A stretch of DNA of 35,330 nt from DATIRA01 sp964553405 (GCA_964553405.1 CAZKLS010000018.1:1-35330), one strand, 5' to 3'; counted from the stretch's first letter, positions 9,241 through 18,166 are shown. Numbers and translations are program-made. Notes: generated by a model from the letters alone, not told the origin.

Positions 9241-9840
9241 ATGGACATAGACAAGATCTCGATCGGTGAGGATCCACCGCACGATGTGAACGCGCTGATC
9301 GAGATCCCGTCCGGCGGCGTCCCGGTGAAATACGAGCTCGACAAGGAGTCCGGTGCGCTCAGGGTGGACCGCTTCCTGAACACGGCGATGTTCTACCCCG
9401 GGAACTACGGCTTCATCCCGCACACGCTCTCAGGTGACGGCGACCCGGTGGACGTCATCGTGGTCGTGCCGAGCCCGGTCGTCGCCGGCGCCATCGTTCG
9501 CGTCCGGCCCGTCGGCGCGCTGCTGATGAAGGACGAGTCGGGTGACGACGAGAAGGTGATCGCGGTTCCGGTCGACAAGCTGCACCCGTTCTACTCGGGC
9601 GTGCGCTCCTACAAGGACCTGCCCACCACGCTGACGGACCAGGTGGCCCACTTCTTCCAGCACTACAAGGACCTGGAGAAGGGCAAGTGGGTCACGATCG
9701 TCAGCTGGGTGGGTACCGAGCGTGCCGAGAAGATGATCCTCGACGGGATCCACCGGGCGGCGAGCGGCGGCGACGACGTGGCCGCGCATTTCGTCGCTCG
9801 ATCCTCGATGGGCAAGGGATCGCGAAAGCGTCGCCGGTAG
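9241..9840 (+). CDS. ppa: Inorganic pyrophosphatase, family I
   Basis: This soluble family I pyrophosphatase hydrolyses PPi to two phosphates and drives biosynthetic reactions. The 199-residue product shows the active-site signature DGDPVD at residues 66-71, the YPGNYGFIP segment at 52-60, the KYELDK segment near 30-35, and the metal-binding aspartates of GDDEK (101-105). It is about 20 residues longer than the E. coli enzyme owing to a basic C-terminal tail ending in GKGSRKRRR. The start follows hemE by four bases, so it is probably the third gene of pyrF-hemE-ppa. Confidence 0.95.
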   Translation: MDIDKISIGEDPPHDVNALIEIPSGGVPVKYELDKESGALRVDRFLNTAMFYPGNYGFIPHTLSGDGDPVDVIVVVPSPVVAGAIVRVRPVGALLMKDESGDDEKVIAVPVDKLHPFYSGVRSYKDLPTTLTDQVAHFFQHYKDLEKGKWVTIVSWVGTERAEKMILDGIHRAASGGDDVAAHFVARSSMGKGSRKRRR

Positions 9841-9857
9841 GCGACCCCGGCGGGACG

Positions 9858-11540
9858 CTACTCCTTCCCGCGCAGTTCGTCCCTGAGTTCGCGCCTGAGT
9901 ATCTTGCCCACGTTGGTCTTGGGCAGCTCGTCCCGGAAGTGGACCCGCTTCGGCACCTTGTAGCCGGTCAGCGACTTGCGGCAGTGCTCGATCAGGGCCT
10001 CCTCGGTGAGGGCCGGATCCTTCCTGACGGCGAACAGCGCGACCACCTCGCCCGCGCGCTCGTCGGGCTGCGGCACCGCCGCGACCTCCAGCACGCCCGG
10101 GTGCGTCACTGCGACGCTCTCCACTTCGTTCGGATACACGTTGAAGCCCGACACCAGGATCATGTCCTTCTTGCGATCCTCGATGAACACGTAGCCGCGC
10201 TCATCGATGTAGCCGATGTCGCCGGTGCGCAGGATGCGGCCGTCGATCATCACGCTGGCCGTCTCCTCGGGCCGGTTCCAGTAGCCCTGCATCACCTGCG
10301 GTCCCTCGACACAGATCTCGCCGCGTTCGCCGAGCGCCAGCTCGCGCCCCTCGTCGTCGCGGATGGTCACGATGGTCGAGGAGATCGGCAGGCCTATCGA
10401 GTTGTTGAAATCGACGCCCGGCGGATTGATGCAGGCCGCGGGCGACGTCTCGGTCAGGCCCCAGGCCTGGGTCAGCACGTTGCCGGTGACCTGCTTCCAG
10501 CGTTCCGCGACGGCGCCCTGCACGGCCATGCCGCCGCCCAGGCTGATCTTCAGGCTCGTGAAGTCCAGCTGGTCGAATCCGGGCGTATTCAGCAGCGCGT
10601 TGAACAGCGTGTTCACGCCGCTGAAGAAGGTGAAGCGATACCGGCCGAGTTCCTTGACGAAGCCGGCGAAATCGCGCGGATTCGCGATCAGGAGATTGTG
10701 GCCGCCGAGCAGCGTCATGGTCAGGCAGTTCGCCGTCAGCGAGAAGATGTGATAGAGCGGCAGCGCCGTGACGACCAGCTGCTGCTCGTCGGGATTCCAG
10801 GCCGGGGCGATCCAGGCCTCGGCCTGCAGCACGTTGGCGACCAGGTTGCGGTGCGTCAGCACCGCTCCCTTCGACACGCCGGTCGTGCCGCCGGTGTACT
10901 GCAGGAAGGCGACGTCCTCGTGCTCGAGCTCGACGGCCCGCAGGTTCTCGTAACGCCCCTTGGCGAGTACTTCGCCGAACCCGACGGCTCCCGGCAGGCT
11001 CCATTCCGGTACCTGCCGGCGGACGTGGCGCAGCGCGAAATTGACCAGCGCAGACTTCGGAAACCCGAGCAGGTCGCCGACGCCGGTGACGATGACCAGC
11101 TCGAGGTCCGTTTCCTCGCGGACCTGCTGCAGCGTGTGCGCGAAATTCTCCAGGATCACGATGGCCCGGGCACCACTGTCGCGCAGCTGGTGCAGCAGCT
11201 CGCGCGGCGTGTACATCGGGTTGACGTTGACGACCGTCAGCCCGGCCTGGAAGGCGCCGAACACGGCGACCGGGTACTGCAGCACGTTCGGCAGCATCAC
11301 GGCGATGCGGTCGCCCTTCTCCAACCGTGCCACCTGCTGCAGGTAGGCGGCGAATCGCCGGCTCAGGCGCTCGAGCTCCGCGTAGCTGAGCGTCCGGTCC
11401 ATGCAGGTGTAGGCAGGCCGGTCGCGATGGCCTGCGACGCTCTGCTCATAGAGTTCCTTCAACGACCGGAACCGGTTCGGGTTGATCTCGGCCGGCACCC
11501 CCGCCGGATAGCTCTTCAGCCAGATTTTCTCCACGCGCAT
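9858..11540 (-). CDS. fadD: Long-chain fatty acid-CoA ligase
   Basis: FadD activates long-chain fatty acids with ATP and CoA to acyl-CoA at the cytoplasmic membrane, for beta-oxidation or lipid synthesis. The 560-residue product matches E. coli FadD closely in length and segments: an N-terminus with IWLKSYPAGVP, the AMP-binding motif YTGGTTGVSKG at 215-225, LPLYHIF, GLTETSPAACINP, RTGDIGYIDERGY, the FACS-type DRKKDMILVSGFNVYPNE, and the catalytic lysine region LPKTNVGKILRREL. It lies downstream of tesA on the same strand with a 100-bp gap. It is the likely supplier of acyl-CoA for the wax-ester genes further right. Confidence 0.96.
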   Translation of the reverse strand: MRVEKIWLKSYPAGVPAEINPNRFRSLKELYEQSVAGHRDRPAYTCMDRTLSYAELERLSRRFAAYLQQVARLEKGDRIAVMLPNVLQYPVAVFGAFQAGLTVVNVNPMYTPRELLHQLRDSGARAIVILENFAHTLQQVREETDLELVIVTGVGDLLGFPKSALVNFALRHVRRQVPEWSLPGAVGFGEVLAKGRYENLRAVELEHEDVAFLQYTGGTTGVSKGAVLTHRNLVANVLQAEAWIAPAWNPDEQQLVVTALPLYHIFSLTANCLTMTLLGGHNLLIANPRDFAGFVKELGRYRFTFFSGVNTLFNALLNTPGFDQLDFTSLKISLGGGMAVQGAVAERWKQVTGNVLTQAWGLTETSPAACINPPGVDFNNSIGLPISSTIVTIRDDEGRELALGERGEICVEGPQVMQGYWNRPEETASVMIDGRILRTGDIGYIDERGYVFIEDRKKDMILVSGFNVYPNEVESVAVTHPGVLEVAAVPQPDERAGEVVALFAVRKDPALTEEALIEHCRKSLTGYKVPKRVHFRDELPKTNVGKILRRELRDELRGKE

Positions 11541-11554
11541 TCCCCCGGGTGCAG

Positions 11555-11571
11555 GACCACGGGCCGTGGTC
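11555..11571. other. Short hairpin between tesA and fadD
   Basis: An 8-bp inverted repeat (11555-11562 with 11564-11571) lies 15 bp before the fadD start, within the fadD leader. There is no T-tract, so it is not a typical terminator. On the minus strand an AT-rich TATATA core (11588-11593), unusual in this GC-rich gap, lies upstream and could be a -10 box for fadD. No good -35 is visible. Confidence 0.35.
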
Positions 11572-11640
11572 GCTGGTCTGCTGCGAGATATATAGCAGCG
11601 GCAGATGCGCTTTTCATCCCCGCCGGCGCGCGCCCGCGGG

Positions 11641-12270
11641 TCAGTCGGCCTGCAGGATCGGTTCCAGCTCTTTCCACACGGCCTCGAGCATCAACGGCTG
11701 CGCGGCGGCATTCGGGTGAAACCCATCCGGCTGCATCAGCGAATCGTCGAGGGCGATGCCGTCGAGCAGGAACGGCACGAGCGGCAGGTCATGCTCCCGG
11801 GCGAGGTCTCCGTACAGTCCGTAGAAGGCCTCGGTGTAGGCCGGTCCGTAGTTGGGCGGAATGCGCATGCCGACCAGCAGCACGCGCGCTCCGGCCGCGC
11901 GCGACGACTCGATCATGGTCTCGATGTTGCCGCGTATGCCGTCGGTCGGCAGTCCCCGCAGGCCGTCGTTCCCGCCGAGCTCGATCACGACGACGGCTGG
12001 CCGGTGCCTGTCGAGGGCGCGTGGCAGCCGGGCCAGCGCGCCGCCGGTGGTCTCGCCGCTCGAGCTGGCGTTGACCACGCGGTGTCCGTAACCTGCCGAG
12101 CGCAGCCGCTGCTGCAGCAGGGCGACCCAGCCCTGCTCCGGCCGGAGCCCGTAGCCGGCGCTGAGGCTGTCCCCGAGCACGAGAATCACGTCAGACGGAG
12201 GCTGGGCGCGGCCCGCGCCGACGACCAGGAACGAACAGATGAGCGCGAGGCAGAAGGAACGGAACGACAC
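11641..12270 (-). CDS. tesA: TesA-like multifunctional thioesterase/lysophospholipase (SGNH hydrolase)
   Basis: TesA is a periplasmic SGNH-fold esterase acting on acyl-CoA thioesters, lysophospholipids and esters. From the GTG at 12270 the product has 209 residues, like E. coli TesA, with a signal peptide (core FCLALICSFLVVGAG, cleavage near RAQ). Block I is GDSLS with nucleophile Ser35, block III is GGND with Asn101, and the catalytic Asp182 and His185 are in DGFHP. The frame is open further upstream, but those residues are antisense to ybbA, so GTG is preferred. Divergent tesA/ybbA-ybbP is the same arrangement as in E. coli. The ribosome site is weak. Confidence 0.94.
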   Translation of the reverse strand: MSFRSFCLALICSFLVVGAGRAQPPSDVILVLGDSLSAGYGLRPEQGWVALLQQRLRSAGYGHRVVNASSSGETTGGALARLPRALDRHRPAVVVIELGGNDGLRGLPTDGIRGNIETMIESSRAAGARVLLVGMRIPPNYGPAYTEAFYGLYGDLAREHDLPLVPFLLDGIALDDSLMQPDGFHPNAAAQPLMLEAVWKELEPILQAD

Positions 12271-12940
12271 GGTGCTTTCAGCGGCGGAGGTTCGCAAGGA
12301 GGTTAGCAGCCCGGAGGGAACGCTGGCCATCCTGTCGGAGGTGAGCCTCGACATCGGCCGTGGCGACTCGGTCGCGATCGTCGGGCCGTCCGGGGCCGGC
12401 AAGTCCACGCTGCTAGCGCTGCTCGCCGGACTGGATGAGCCCACCGGCGGCAGCATCCACCTGGCAGGGCACGAGATCTCCGCGATGGACGAGGACGGCC
12501 GCGCCGCGGTGCGCGCCGGGCACGTGGGCTTCGTGTTCCAGTCGTTCCACCTGCTGCCTTCGCTGACCGCGCTCGAGAACGTGATGCTGCCGCTGGAGCT
12601 CGCCGGGCGGCGCGATGCGCGTGCCGCCGCGACCGAAGCGCTCGATCGCGTCGGCCTGAGCGGCCGCCGCGGCCACTACCCGAGGCAGCTCTCGGGCGGA
12701 GAGCAGCAGCGTGTCGCAATCGCACGGGCTTTCGTGACGGCTCCCGACGTCCTGTTCGCGGATGAGCCGACCGGCAACCTCGACGCCGGCACCGGCGAGC
12801 GCGTGATGAACCTGATCTTCGGCCTGAACGAGGCCACCCGCACGACGCTGGTGCTGGTGACGCACGACCGTGAGCTCGCCGGGCGCTGCGGGCGGGTCAT
12901 CCGCCTCGATGCCGGTCGCATCGCGGGCGACGCGACGTGA
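12239..12940 (+). CDS. ybbA: ABC transporter ATP-binding protein YbbA
   Basis: YbbA is a LolD/MacB-class ATPase partnered with the FtsX-like permease YbbP; the substrate in the family is not firmly established. Motifs are Walker A GPSGAGKST at residues 49-57, Q-loop near 101, signature LSGGEQQ at 151-157 and Walker B VLFADEP at 171-177. The ATG at 12239 has an AGGA ribosome site 8 bp upstream and would overlap the start of divergent tesA by 32 bp. An alternative GTG at 12272 would leave one base between the two genes. The stop overlaps the ybbP start (GTGA). Confidence 0.93.
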   Translation: MSARQKERNDTVLSAAEVRKEVSSPEGTLAILSEVSLDIGRGDSVAIVGPSGAGKSTLLALLAGLDEPTGGSIHLAGHEISAMDEDGRAAVRAGHVGFVFQSFHLLPSLTALENVMLPLELAGRRDARAAATEALDRVGLSGRRGHYPRQLSGGEQQRVAIARAFVTAPDVLFADEPTGNLDAGTGERVMNLIFGLNEATRTTLVLVTHDRELAGRCGRVIRLDAGRIAGDAT

Positions 12941-15429
12941 GGACACTGCGGCTGGCACTGCGGAGCCTGCTGCGCGACCTGAAGTCGGGCGAGGTCGTGG
13001 TGCTCGTCCTGGCGCTGATCGTCGCGGTCGCTTCGATCACGGCAGTCGGGTTCTTCACCAGCCGCATCGCCGGAGCGATCGAGCGGCAGGCGAGCGAGGT
13101 GCTCGGCGCCGACCTGCGGCTCGAGTCCGCCCGGGAAACGGATCCGGCCTACGAGGCGGAAGCCGAGCGGCGGGGCCTGCGCACGGCGCGCATCGTCAGC
13201 ATGCCCAGCGTCGTGTTCGCCGGCGACGAATCCTCGCTGGTGGCCCTGCGTGCGGCCAGCGAGGATTACCCGCTGCGGGGGCGGCTGAAGATCGCAGACG
13301 CGCCGTTCGAGCCCGCCCGCGCGACCGGCGCCATCCCCGGACCCGGCGAGGCCTGGGCGGACTCGAGGCTGCTGGCGCGGCTCGGCGTCCCGATCGGGTC
13401 CAGGCTCAGCGTCGGCGCGCATTCGGTCACGGTCACGCAGGTACTCGACTACCGGCCCGACCAGGGTTCGGGGTTCGCCGACCTCTCGGCGACGCTGCTG
13501 ATCAACCTCGAGGACCTCGGGAAGACCGAGCTGGTGCAGCCCGGCAGCCGGGTCCGCCGGGCACTGCTGTTCGCCGGGGAATCGCGCCCGGTGGAGGAAT
13601 TCCGCGCCTACCTGGAAGCGACGATCCGGCCCGGCGAGCGGCTCCAGTCCGTCGAGGACGCGAGTCCGCAGATCCGCGCCTCCAGCGATCGCGCCGCACG
13701 GTTCCTGTCGCTTGCGAGCATGGCGAGCGTGCTGCTCGCCGCGATCGCCGTGGCGATGACGGCGCGCCGCTACGCACAACGTCACCTCGACAGCGCGGCG
13801 CTGCAGAAGTGCATGGGGGCCTCACAGGGCCTGGTGCTCCGGCAGACTCTGACGCAGCTCGTCGCCGTCGCGCTGATCACCAGCGCGATCGGCACGCTGG
13901 TCGGCCTGCTGGCCCAGTTCGGGCTCGAGTGGCTGCTGCGGGACCTCGTGCGCGGCGACCTCCCGCCGCCGACGGCCGACGTCGCGTGGCTCGGCCTGGG
14001 CACGTCGGTCGTCGTGCTGACCGGCTTCGCGCTGCCGCCGATGCTGCAGCTGAAGCGCGTGCCGCCGGCGCGCGTGCTCAGGCGCAACCTGGAGCCGCCG
14101 CCGCTGCGCTACGCGGTCGTCTACGGCTTCGCGGTGGCTGCCGTGCTGGCGCTCCTGCTGTGGCTCGTCAGGGACGCGAGGCTGGTCGCATACCTCGCGG
14201 CGGGTATCGGCGGGACCTTCGCGCTGCTCGGTCTCGCAGGGGCGCTGCTGGTGCGCTCGCTCGCGCCGTTCCGAAGCAGCGCGGGTGTCGCCTGGCGCTA
14301 CGGACTGGCGAACATCGCGCGTCGTGGCCGCGAGAGCATCGCGCAGCTGGTGGCTTTCGGACTGGGGCTGATGGTCCTGCTGCTGCTGCTGCTGGTGCGG
14401 GACGACCTGCTCGACGAATGGCAGGCGAGCCTGCCGGGCGATGCCCCCAACTACTTCATGATCAACATCCGGCCGGACGAAGGGCAGGCGGTCAGCCGCT
14501 TTTTCTCGCAGCGGGGCCTGCCCGCCACGGAACTCGTGCCGATGATCCGGGCACGCCTGGTCCGGATCAACGAGATGGCCGTCGAGGACATGGACTTCCA
14601 GTCCGAGCGGGCACGGGGGTTCGTCGAGCGCGAGGCCAACCTGACCTGGGCCGAGCGGCTCCGGGAGGACAATCGGCTGATAGCGGGCCGCTGGTGGGAT
14701 GCGCAGCGGAACGGGAGTGCCGAGGTTTCAGTCGAGCGCGAGTACGCCGAACTGCTGGGCCTGAAGCTCGGCGACGAACTCGAATACGACGTCGCCGGCG
14801 AGGCGGTCAGCGCACGGGTCACGAGCCTGCGCGAGGTGCAGTGGGACTCGTTTCGTCCCAATTTCTTCGTCGTATTCTCGCCCGGTGTGCTCGATGACGT
14901 GACCGGTACGCTGATTACCAGCGTGCACCTGGGCGCCGACCAGCGGCCGGCGCTGGTGGAGCTGGTCAGGGAATTTCCCGAGGTCACGATCATCGACATC
15001 GAGGCGCTGCTGTCGCAGGTCCGCGAGGTGATGAACAAGGCCACGCTCGCGGTGGAGTACGTGTTCGGGTTCACGCTCGCAGCCGGGCTCATGGTGTTGC
15101 TCGCGGCGGTCCAGGCGACCCGGGACGAGCGTCGCTACGAGAGCGCGATGCTGCGCACGCTCGGGGCCAGCCGACGAGTGGTGTTCCAGGGCCTCGCGGC
15201 CGAGTTCACGGTGATCGGGCTGCTGGCGGGACTCCTCGCGGCCACCGGCGCGAGCGTTGCGGGCTTCTTCCTCGCCCGCGAGGTATTCAACCTCGACTAC
15301 TCGCCCGACCCGACGGTCTGGCTCGCGGGGATCCTCGGCGGCGCGCTGCTGGTGGGCAGCGCCGGACTCCTCGCCACGCGCTCGGTCGTGACGCATCCGC
15401 CCGTGGCGACGCTGCGGCGGAACTACTGA
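12937..15429 (+). CDS. ybbP: FtsX-like ABC transporter permease YbbP
   Basis: YbbP is the membrane partner of YbbA, of the MacB/LolC/FtsX superfamily. The 830-residue product has an N-terminal helix (about 19-40), a large periplasmic MacB-PCD-like domain, and a core FtsX domain with helices near 265-285, 310-335 and 350-370. A second set of helices (about 395-415, 420-440, 480-500), another periplasmic region and a C-terminal FtsX domain (about 705-825) follow. Duplicated FtsX domains and length agree with E. coli YbbP (about 804 residues). The start is GTG, overlapping the ybbA stop by four bases. Confidence 0.93.
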   Translation: MRTLRLALRSLLRDLKSGEVVVLVLALIVAVASITAVGFFTSRIAGAIERQASEVLGADLRLESARETDPAYEAEAERRGLRTARIVSMPSVVFAGDESSLVALRAASEDYPLRGRLKIADAPFEPARATGAIPGPGEAWADSRLLARLGVPIGSRLSVGAHSVTVTQVLDYRPDQGSGFADLSATLLINLEDLGKTELVQPGSRVRRALLFAGESRPVEEFRAYLEATIRPGERLQSVEDASPQIRASSDRAARFLSLASMASVLLAAIAVAMTARRYAQRHLDSAALQKCMGASQGLVLRQTLTQLVAVALITSAIGTLVGLLAQFGLEWLLRDLVRGDLPPPTADVAWLGLGTSVVVLTGFALPPMLQLKRVPPARVLRRNLEPPPLRYAVVYGFAVAAVLALLLWLVRDARLVAYLAAGIGGTFALLGLAGALLVRSLAPFRSSAGVAWRYGLANIARRGRESIAQLVAFGLGLMVLLLLLLVRDDLLDEWQASLPGDAPNYFMINIRPDEGQAVSRFFSQRGLPATELVPMIRARLVRINEMAVEDMDFQSERARGFVEREANLTWAERLREDNRLIAGRWWDAQRNGSAEVSVEREYAELLGLKLGDELEYDVAGEAVSARVTSLREVQWDSFRPNFFVVFSPGVLDDVTGTLITSVHLGADQRPALVELVREFPEVTIIDIEALLSQVREVMNKATLAVEYVFGFTLAAGLMVLLAAVQATRDERRYESAMLRTLGASRRVVFQGLAAEFTVIGLLAGLLAATGASVAGFFLAREVFNLDYSPDPTVWLAGILGGALLVGSAGLLATRSVVTHPPVATLRRNY

Positions 15430-15446
15430 GTCCGCGCTGACGAGTG

Positions 15447-15517
15447 GTCCCGGCCGGGTACGTGTTTCGACAAAGCGAATTACGTGGAGCGACTCGAAAC
15501 ACGTACCCGACCGGGAC
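15447..15517. repeat. Long imperfect hairpin between convergent ybbP and the storage-granule operon
   Basis: A 24-bp inverted repeat (15447-15470 with 15494-15517) pairs with a single G.U-type mismatch around a 23-nt loop. It sits in the 109-bp gap between the stops of two convergent operons, the position expected for a bidirectional terminator. Neither side has a run of T, so it would have to work by structure alone or be an extragenic palindrome of a dispersed family. Confidence 0.85.
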
Positions 15518-15538
15518 CCGAGGCCACCGGGCTGGGCG

Positions 15539-16144
15539 TCACGGCGGCGGCGCGACGACCAGCCTGACCCAGCCGGCGTCCATCCGCTCGCCACGCCAGG
15601 TGTAGCCCTGCAGCCGGATCCGGTATTCGCCCGGGCCGAGCGCCGAGCTGTTCAGCGACAGGCGCAGCTCGTGGTTCGAGTCCGGTGCGATCCTGTGCAC
15701 GACCATGACGCGGCCGTGGCCGACCTTGTCCATCGACAGTGCGAAACTGCGGTAGTCCGAATACGCCACCGGCAGGTAGATCTCCAGCTGCGCCGGCGGT
15801 TCGGGCCACTGCAGCACGGCGTCGGGCTCGGCGGACCAGCTTCTCGGGTTCGGCGTGATCCTGAGGGCCTCTTCGCGGCTGGCGGCGCGCAGCGTCAGCG
15901 TGCGAACCGCGGCCTCGAGCCGATCGGCCCGCGCCCGTTCCTGTCGCGTCGAGATCCAGCTCGCGATCACGAGCACCAGCAGCAGCGCCGCCAGTGCAGC
16001 GAGCGACGCCGGCACGGCGGGCCGCTGCCACCAGCGTGGCGCTGGGACCTCGTTCCGTGGCAGGTCGCCCTGCGGACCGGGCAGTGGCAGCTCGACCTGG
16101 ATCGCCGGCCGGCGGCGCCTTTTCGGGGCCTTGCCGCCGCTCAT
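15539..16144 (-). CDS. Membrane-anchored protein of unknown function
   Basis: I do not recognise this 201-residue protein. It has a very basic N-terminus (KAPKRRRR), a proline-rich stretch, and one membrane helix at about residues 43-65. A short charged coiled coil follows (about 66-92), then a C-terminal domain of about 100 residues that looks beta-rich, with periodic hydrophobic strands (LEIYLPVAYSDYRSF, HELRLSLNSSALGPG, YRIRLQGYTWRG). Topology would put the C-terminal domain in the periplasm. It overlaps the upstream gene by four bases and is the last gene of the phasin-lipase run, so a role in lipid storage or the cell envelope is a guess from position only. Confidence 0.8.
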   Translation of the reverse strand: MSGGKAPKRRRRPAIQVELPLPGPQGDLPRNEVPAPRWWQRPAVPASLAALAALLLVLVIASWISTRQERARADRLEAAVRTLTLRAASREEALRITPNPRSWSAEPDAVLQWPEPPAQLEIYLPVAYSDYRSFALSMDKVGHGRVMVVHRIAPDSNHELRLSLNSSALGPGEYRIRLQGYTWRGERMDAGWVRLVVAPPP

Positions 16145-16893
16145 GCCATTGCTCGCTCCGCAGGCTCGTCGAATTCGAACGGGTCCGGCGTCGCGGCGAA
16201 CACGCGTTTCATCGCGCGGATCTCGCGAGACTGGATCGTATCGAGGAACTCGCGGGAGCCTCCCATCGCTTCGAACGCGTTCAATCCATGCTCGAGGAAC
16301 TCCTGCAGCTCGCCGAATCCCGCGGCATGGGCGGGTCCGCGCGCCAGCCTGACCAGCCCGCGGATGACGGGCTTGCGCACGACGCCGTCGAGGTAGCTGC
16401 CGATCTCGCCGAGCAGCTCGATCTGGCGCTGCCGGTCGGCGCGGCGACCCGCCTCCCGGTAGGCTGCCGAGTAGCTCTCCACGCTGATCGGCCCGGCCGG
16501 CAGGGCCCGGGCGACCTCGGCATCGAGTTCCTGCGAGAGGACCTCGAGCTCGATGGCCAGCGTCAGCGAGCGGAGCGCCTGTGCGGGCAGCAGCTTCTCC
16601 ATGACGCGCTGGACTTTCAGCAGGTCCCGGTCCCGCGCGCGCGGGTCGCCGCCCGAATACAGTTCCTGGAAGAAGAACTCGACGGCCTTGTGGTAGCGCG
16701 GGCTCTGGTGCAGATCTGCGTGGCTGCGCAGCAGCCGCCCGGATTGCCAGTGCTGCAGTTCCTCGAGCCGGGCCTGCAGCCCGGGTTCGTCCGCGAATAC
16801 CTCGCGCAGCGCTGCGTTGCGTTTCAGCAGCCTGCCGAGTTCGCCGCCGTCCTGCCGGGCATCTCTGCCGGTCTCGACACCGAGGATCTTCAT
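16141..16893 (-). CDS. Conserved hypothetical helical protein
   Basis: The 250-residue soluble protein is predicted almost entirely helical and has no signal peptide or membrane helix. The segment YHKAVEFFFQELYSGGDPRARD (about residues 67-88, key pattern FFxxELY followed by RDRDL) resembles a conserved motif I associate with uncharacterised proteobacterial proteins, but I cannot name a domain. It starts 7 bp after the patatin-like lipase stop and its own stop overlaps the next start (ATGA), so co-translation with the lipase is likely. A lipase partner or granule-associated role is inference from context. Confidence 0.82.
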   Translation of the reverse strand: MKILGVETGRDARQDGGELGRLLKRNAALREVFADEPGLQARLEELQHWQSGRLLRSHADLHQSPRYHKAVEFFFQELYSGGDPRARDRDLLKVQRVMEKLLPAQALRSLTLAIELEVLSQELDAEVARALPAGPISVESYSAAYREAGRRADRQRQIELLGEIGSYLDGVVRKPVIRGLVRLARGPAHAAGFGELQEFLEHGLNAFEAMGGSREFLDTIQSREIRAMKRVFAATPDPFEFDEPAERAMA

Positions 16894-16900
16894 GGACCCG

Positions 16901-18139
16901 TCAGGAATTGAGCGCCCTGAGGCCCGACTCGAGGCGGTCGAGCGCCTTGTGCAGCGTGCCGGTCAGGGGGTGCAGACGCCGCTGCCGCTCGGCGACCGCG
17001 GTTGCGAAGCTGCTGGTACGACGCCGCAGCAGGTCGCGCCGAAGCCCGATGCCGTGGCGGGCCAGGATCGGCTCGAGCTCGTCCGCCGCGGCGAGCAGGT
17101 CGCGGCGCGTCCGCTGATAGGCGCGCTCGGCCAGCCCCTTGCGATCGGCGTAGCTGAACACGTTCTTGAAGAACATCTCCGGGTCCGTGCGGTCCGGCTC
17201 GAACAGCAGCTGGTCGGTGCCGGGGTAACGCGCCTGGTAGGTGGCCATGCCGACCTGCATCCGGGACTGGATCATCGAGCGGAAGGTCTGCGACAGCACC
17301 GTGAGCAGGCCGCCGCGCGCGAGATCGAGCTTGCCGTCGCGACGCGCGCGACCCTTCACCGCGGCGGCGTCGAACGCGACGATCGGATTCATGCAGATCA
17401 GGAAGTCGACGCCGCTCTCGAGCAGCACCGAGGCGTTCATGGTCCGCAACAGCGCGCCGTCAACGTAGGTATGGCCGTCGATCTGCACCGGCGGGTACAG
17501 CCCCGGCAGCGCCGTGCTGGCCTGGATCGCGAGCGAGATCGGGACGTGGTCGTACCCCGGCTCGCCGAAGCGCACCGACTCGCCGCTGTCGATGTCCGTC
17601 GCCACGACGAAGAGCCGGCTCTGCAGCCTGCGAAAGTCGTTCGTGCATCCGTAGCCGGAGAACAGGTCCGCGAGGAAGCGCTCCATCGGGCGGTTGTCGA
17701 ACAGGCCGTTCGGCACGACGCGTCCGAGCGGGATGATGGCCTCGGCCCAGCCCTTGCCGGGATCGCTGAGGTACTGCTTGAAGAGGTCGAGCGACAGCGA
17801 CGGGACGCTCGCGATCCGCGCCAGGTACTCGCGCAGCGCAGGCCGGATGAACAGGCCCGGCTCGACCGGGAACTCCAGCGAGGCGTTGTGGATGAACACG
17901 ACGCCCATGTCCGCCGTGTCGTAGCCGTTCGCCAGTCCGGCGGCCACCATCGCGCCCGAACTGACGCCGACGTACATGTCCAGCTCGGTCAGGTCGAAGC
18001 CTTCGAATGCCTCGTCGATCGCCTGCAGTGCGCCGATCTCGTAGAACGCACCGAGCGGCCCGCCGCCGGCGAGCGCGAGGCCGAACCGGCGCCTGCTCGC
18101 CTCCGTCGGACGTTTCCGGGCAGGCTCCAGCTTCAGCAC
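16901..18139 (-). CDS. Patatin-like phospholipase / acyl hydrolase
   Basis: Patatin-like proteins are Ser-Asp dyad lipid acyl hydrolases. The 412-residue product has the oxyanion-hole motif GGGPLG at residues 25-30, the nucleophile motif GVSSG at 58-62 (Ser60), and the catalytic Asp in DGA at 227-229. No signal peptide or autotransporter region is seen, so it should act in the cytoplasm. It starts 27 bp after the phasin stop, a pairing that suggests action at lipid or polyhydroxyalkanoate granules. The substrate (wax ester, triacylglycerol, phospholipid or PHA) cannot be read from sequence. The C-terminal 80 residues are basic and helical. Confidence 0.92.
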   Translation of the reverse strand: MLKLEPARKRPTEASRRRFGLALAGGGPLGAFYEIGALQAIDEAFEGFDLTELDMYVGVSSGAMVAAGLANGYDTADMGVVFIHNASLEFPVEPGLFIRPALREYLARIASVPSLSLDLFKQYLSDPGKGWAEAIIPLGRVVPNGLFDNRPMERFLADLFSGYGCTNDFRRLQSRLFVVATDIDSGESVRFGEPGYDHVPISLAIQASTALPGLYPPVQIDGHTYVDGALLRTMNASVLLESGVDFLICMNPIVAFDAAAVKGRARRDGKLDLARGGLLTVLSQTFRSMIQSRMQVGMATYQARYPGTDQLLFEPDRTDPEMFFKNVFSYADRKGLAERAYQRTRRDLLAAADELEPILARHGIGLRRDLLRRRTSSFATAVAERQRRLHPLTGTLHKALDRLESGLRALNS

Positions 18140-18166
18140 GATCAGCCTCGGTCAGCCGTCCGGCAT

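Noticed and set aside
9687..12074. 795-codon plus-strand open frame across fadD and tesA
   Set aside because: It covers fadD and tesA, both strongly matched on the other strand. Its composition looks like an antisense shadow.
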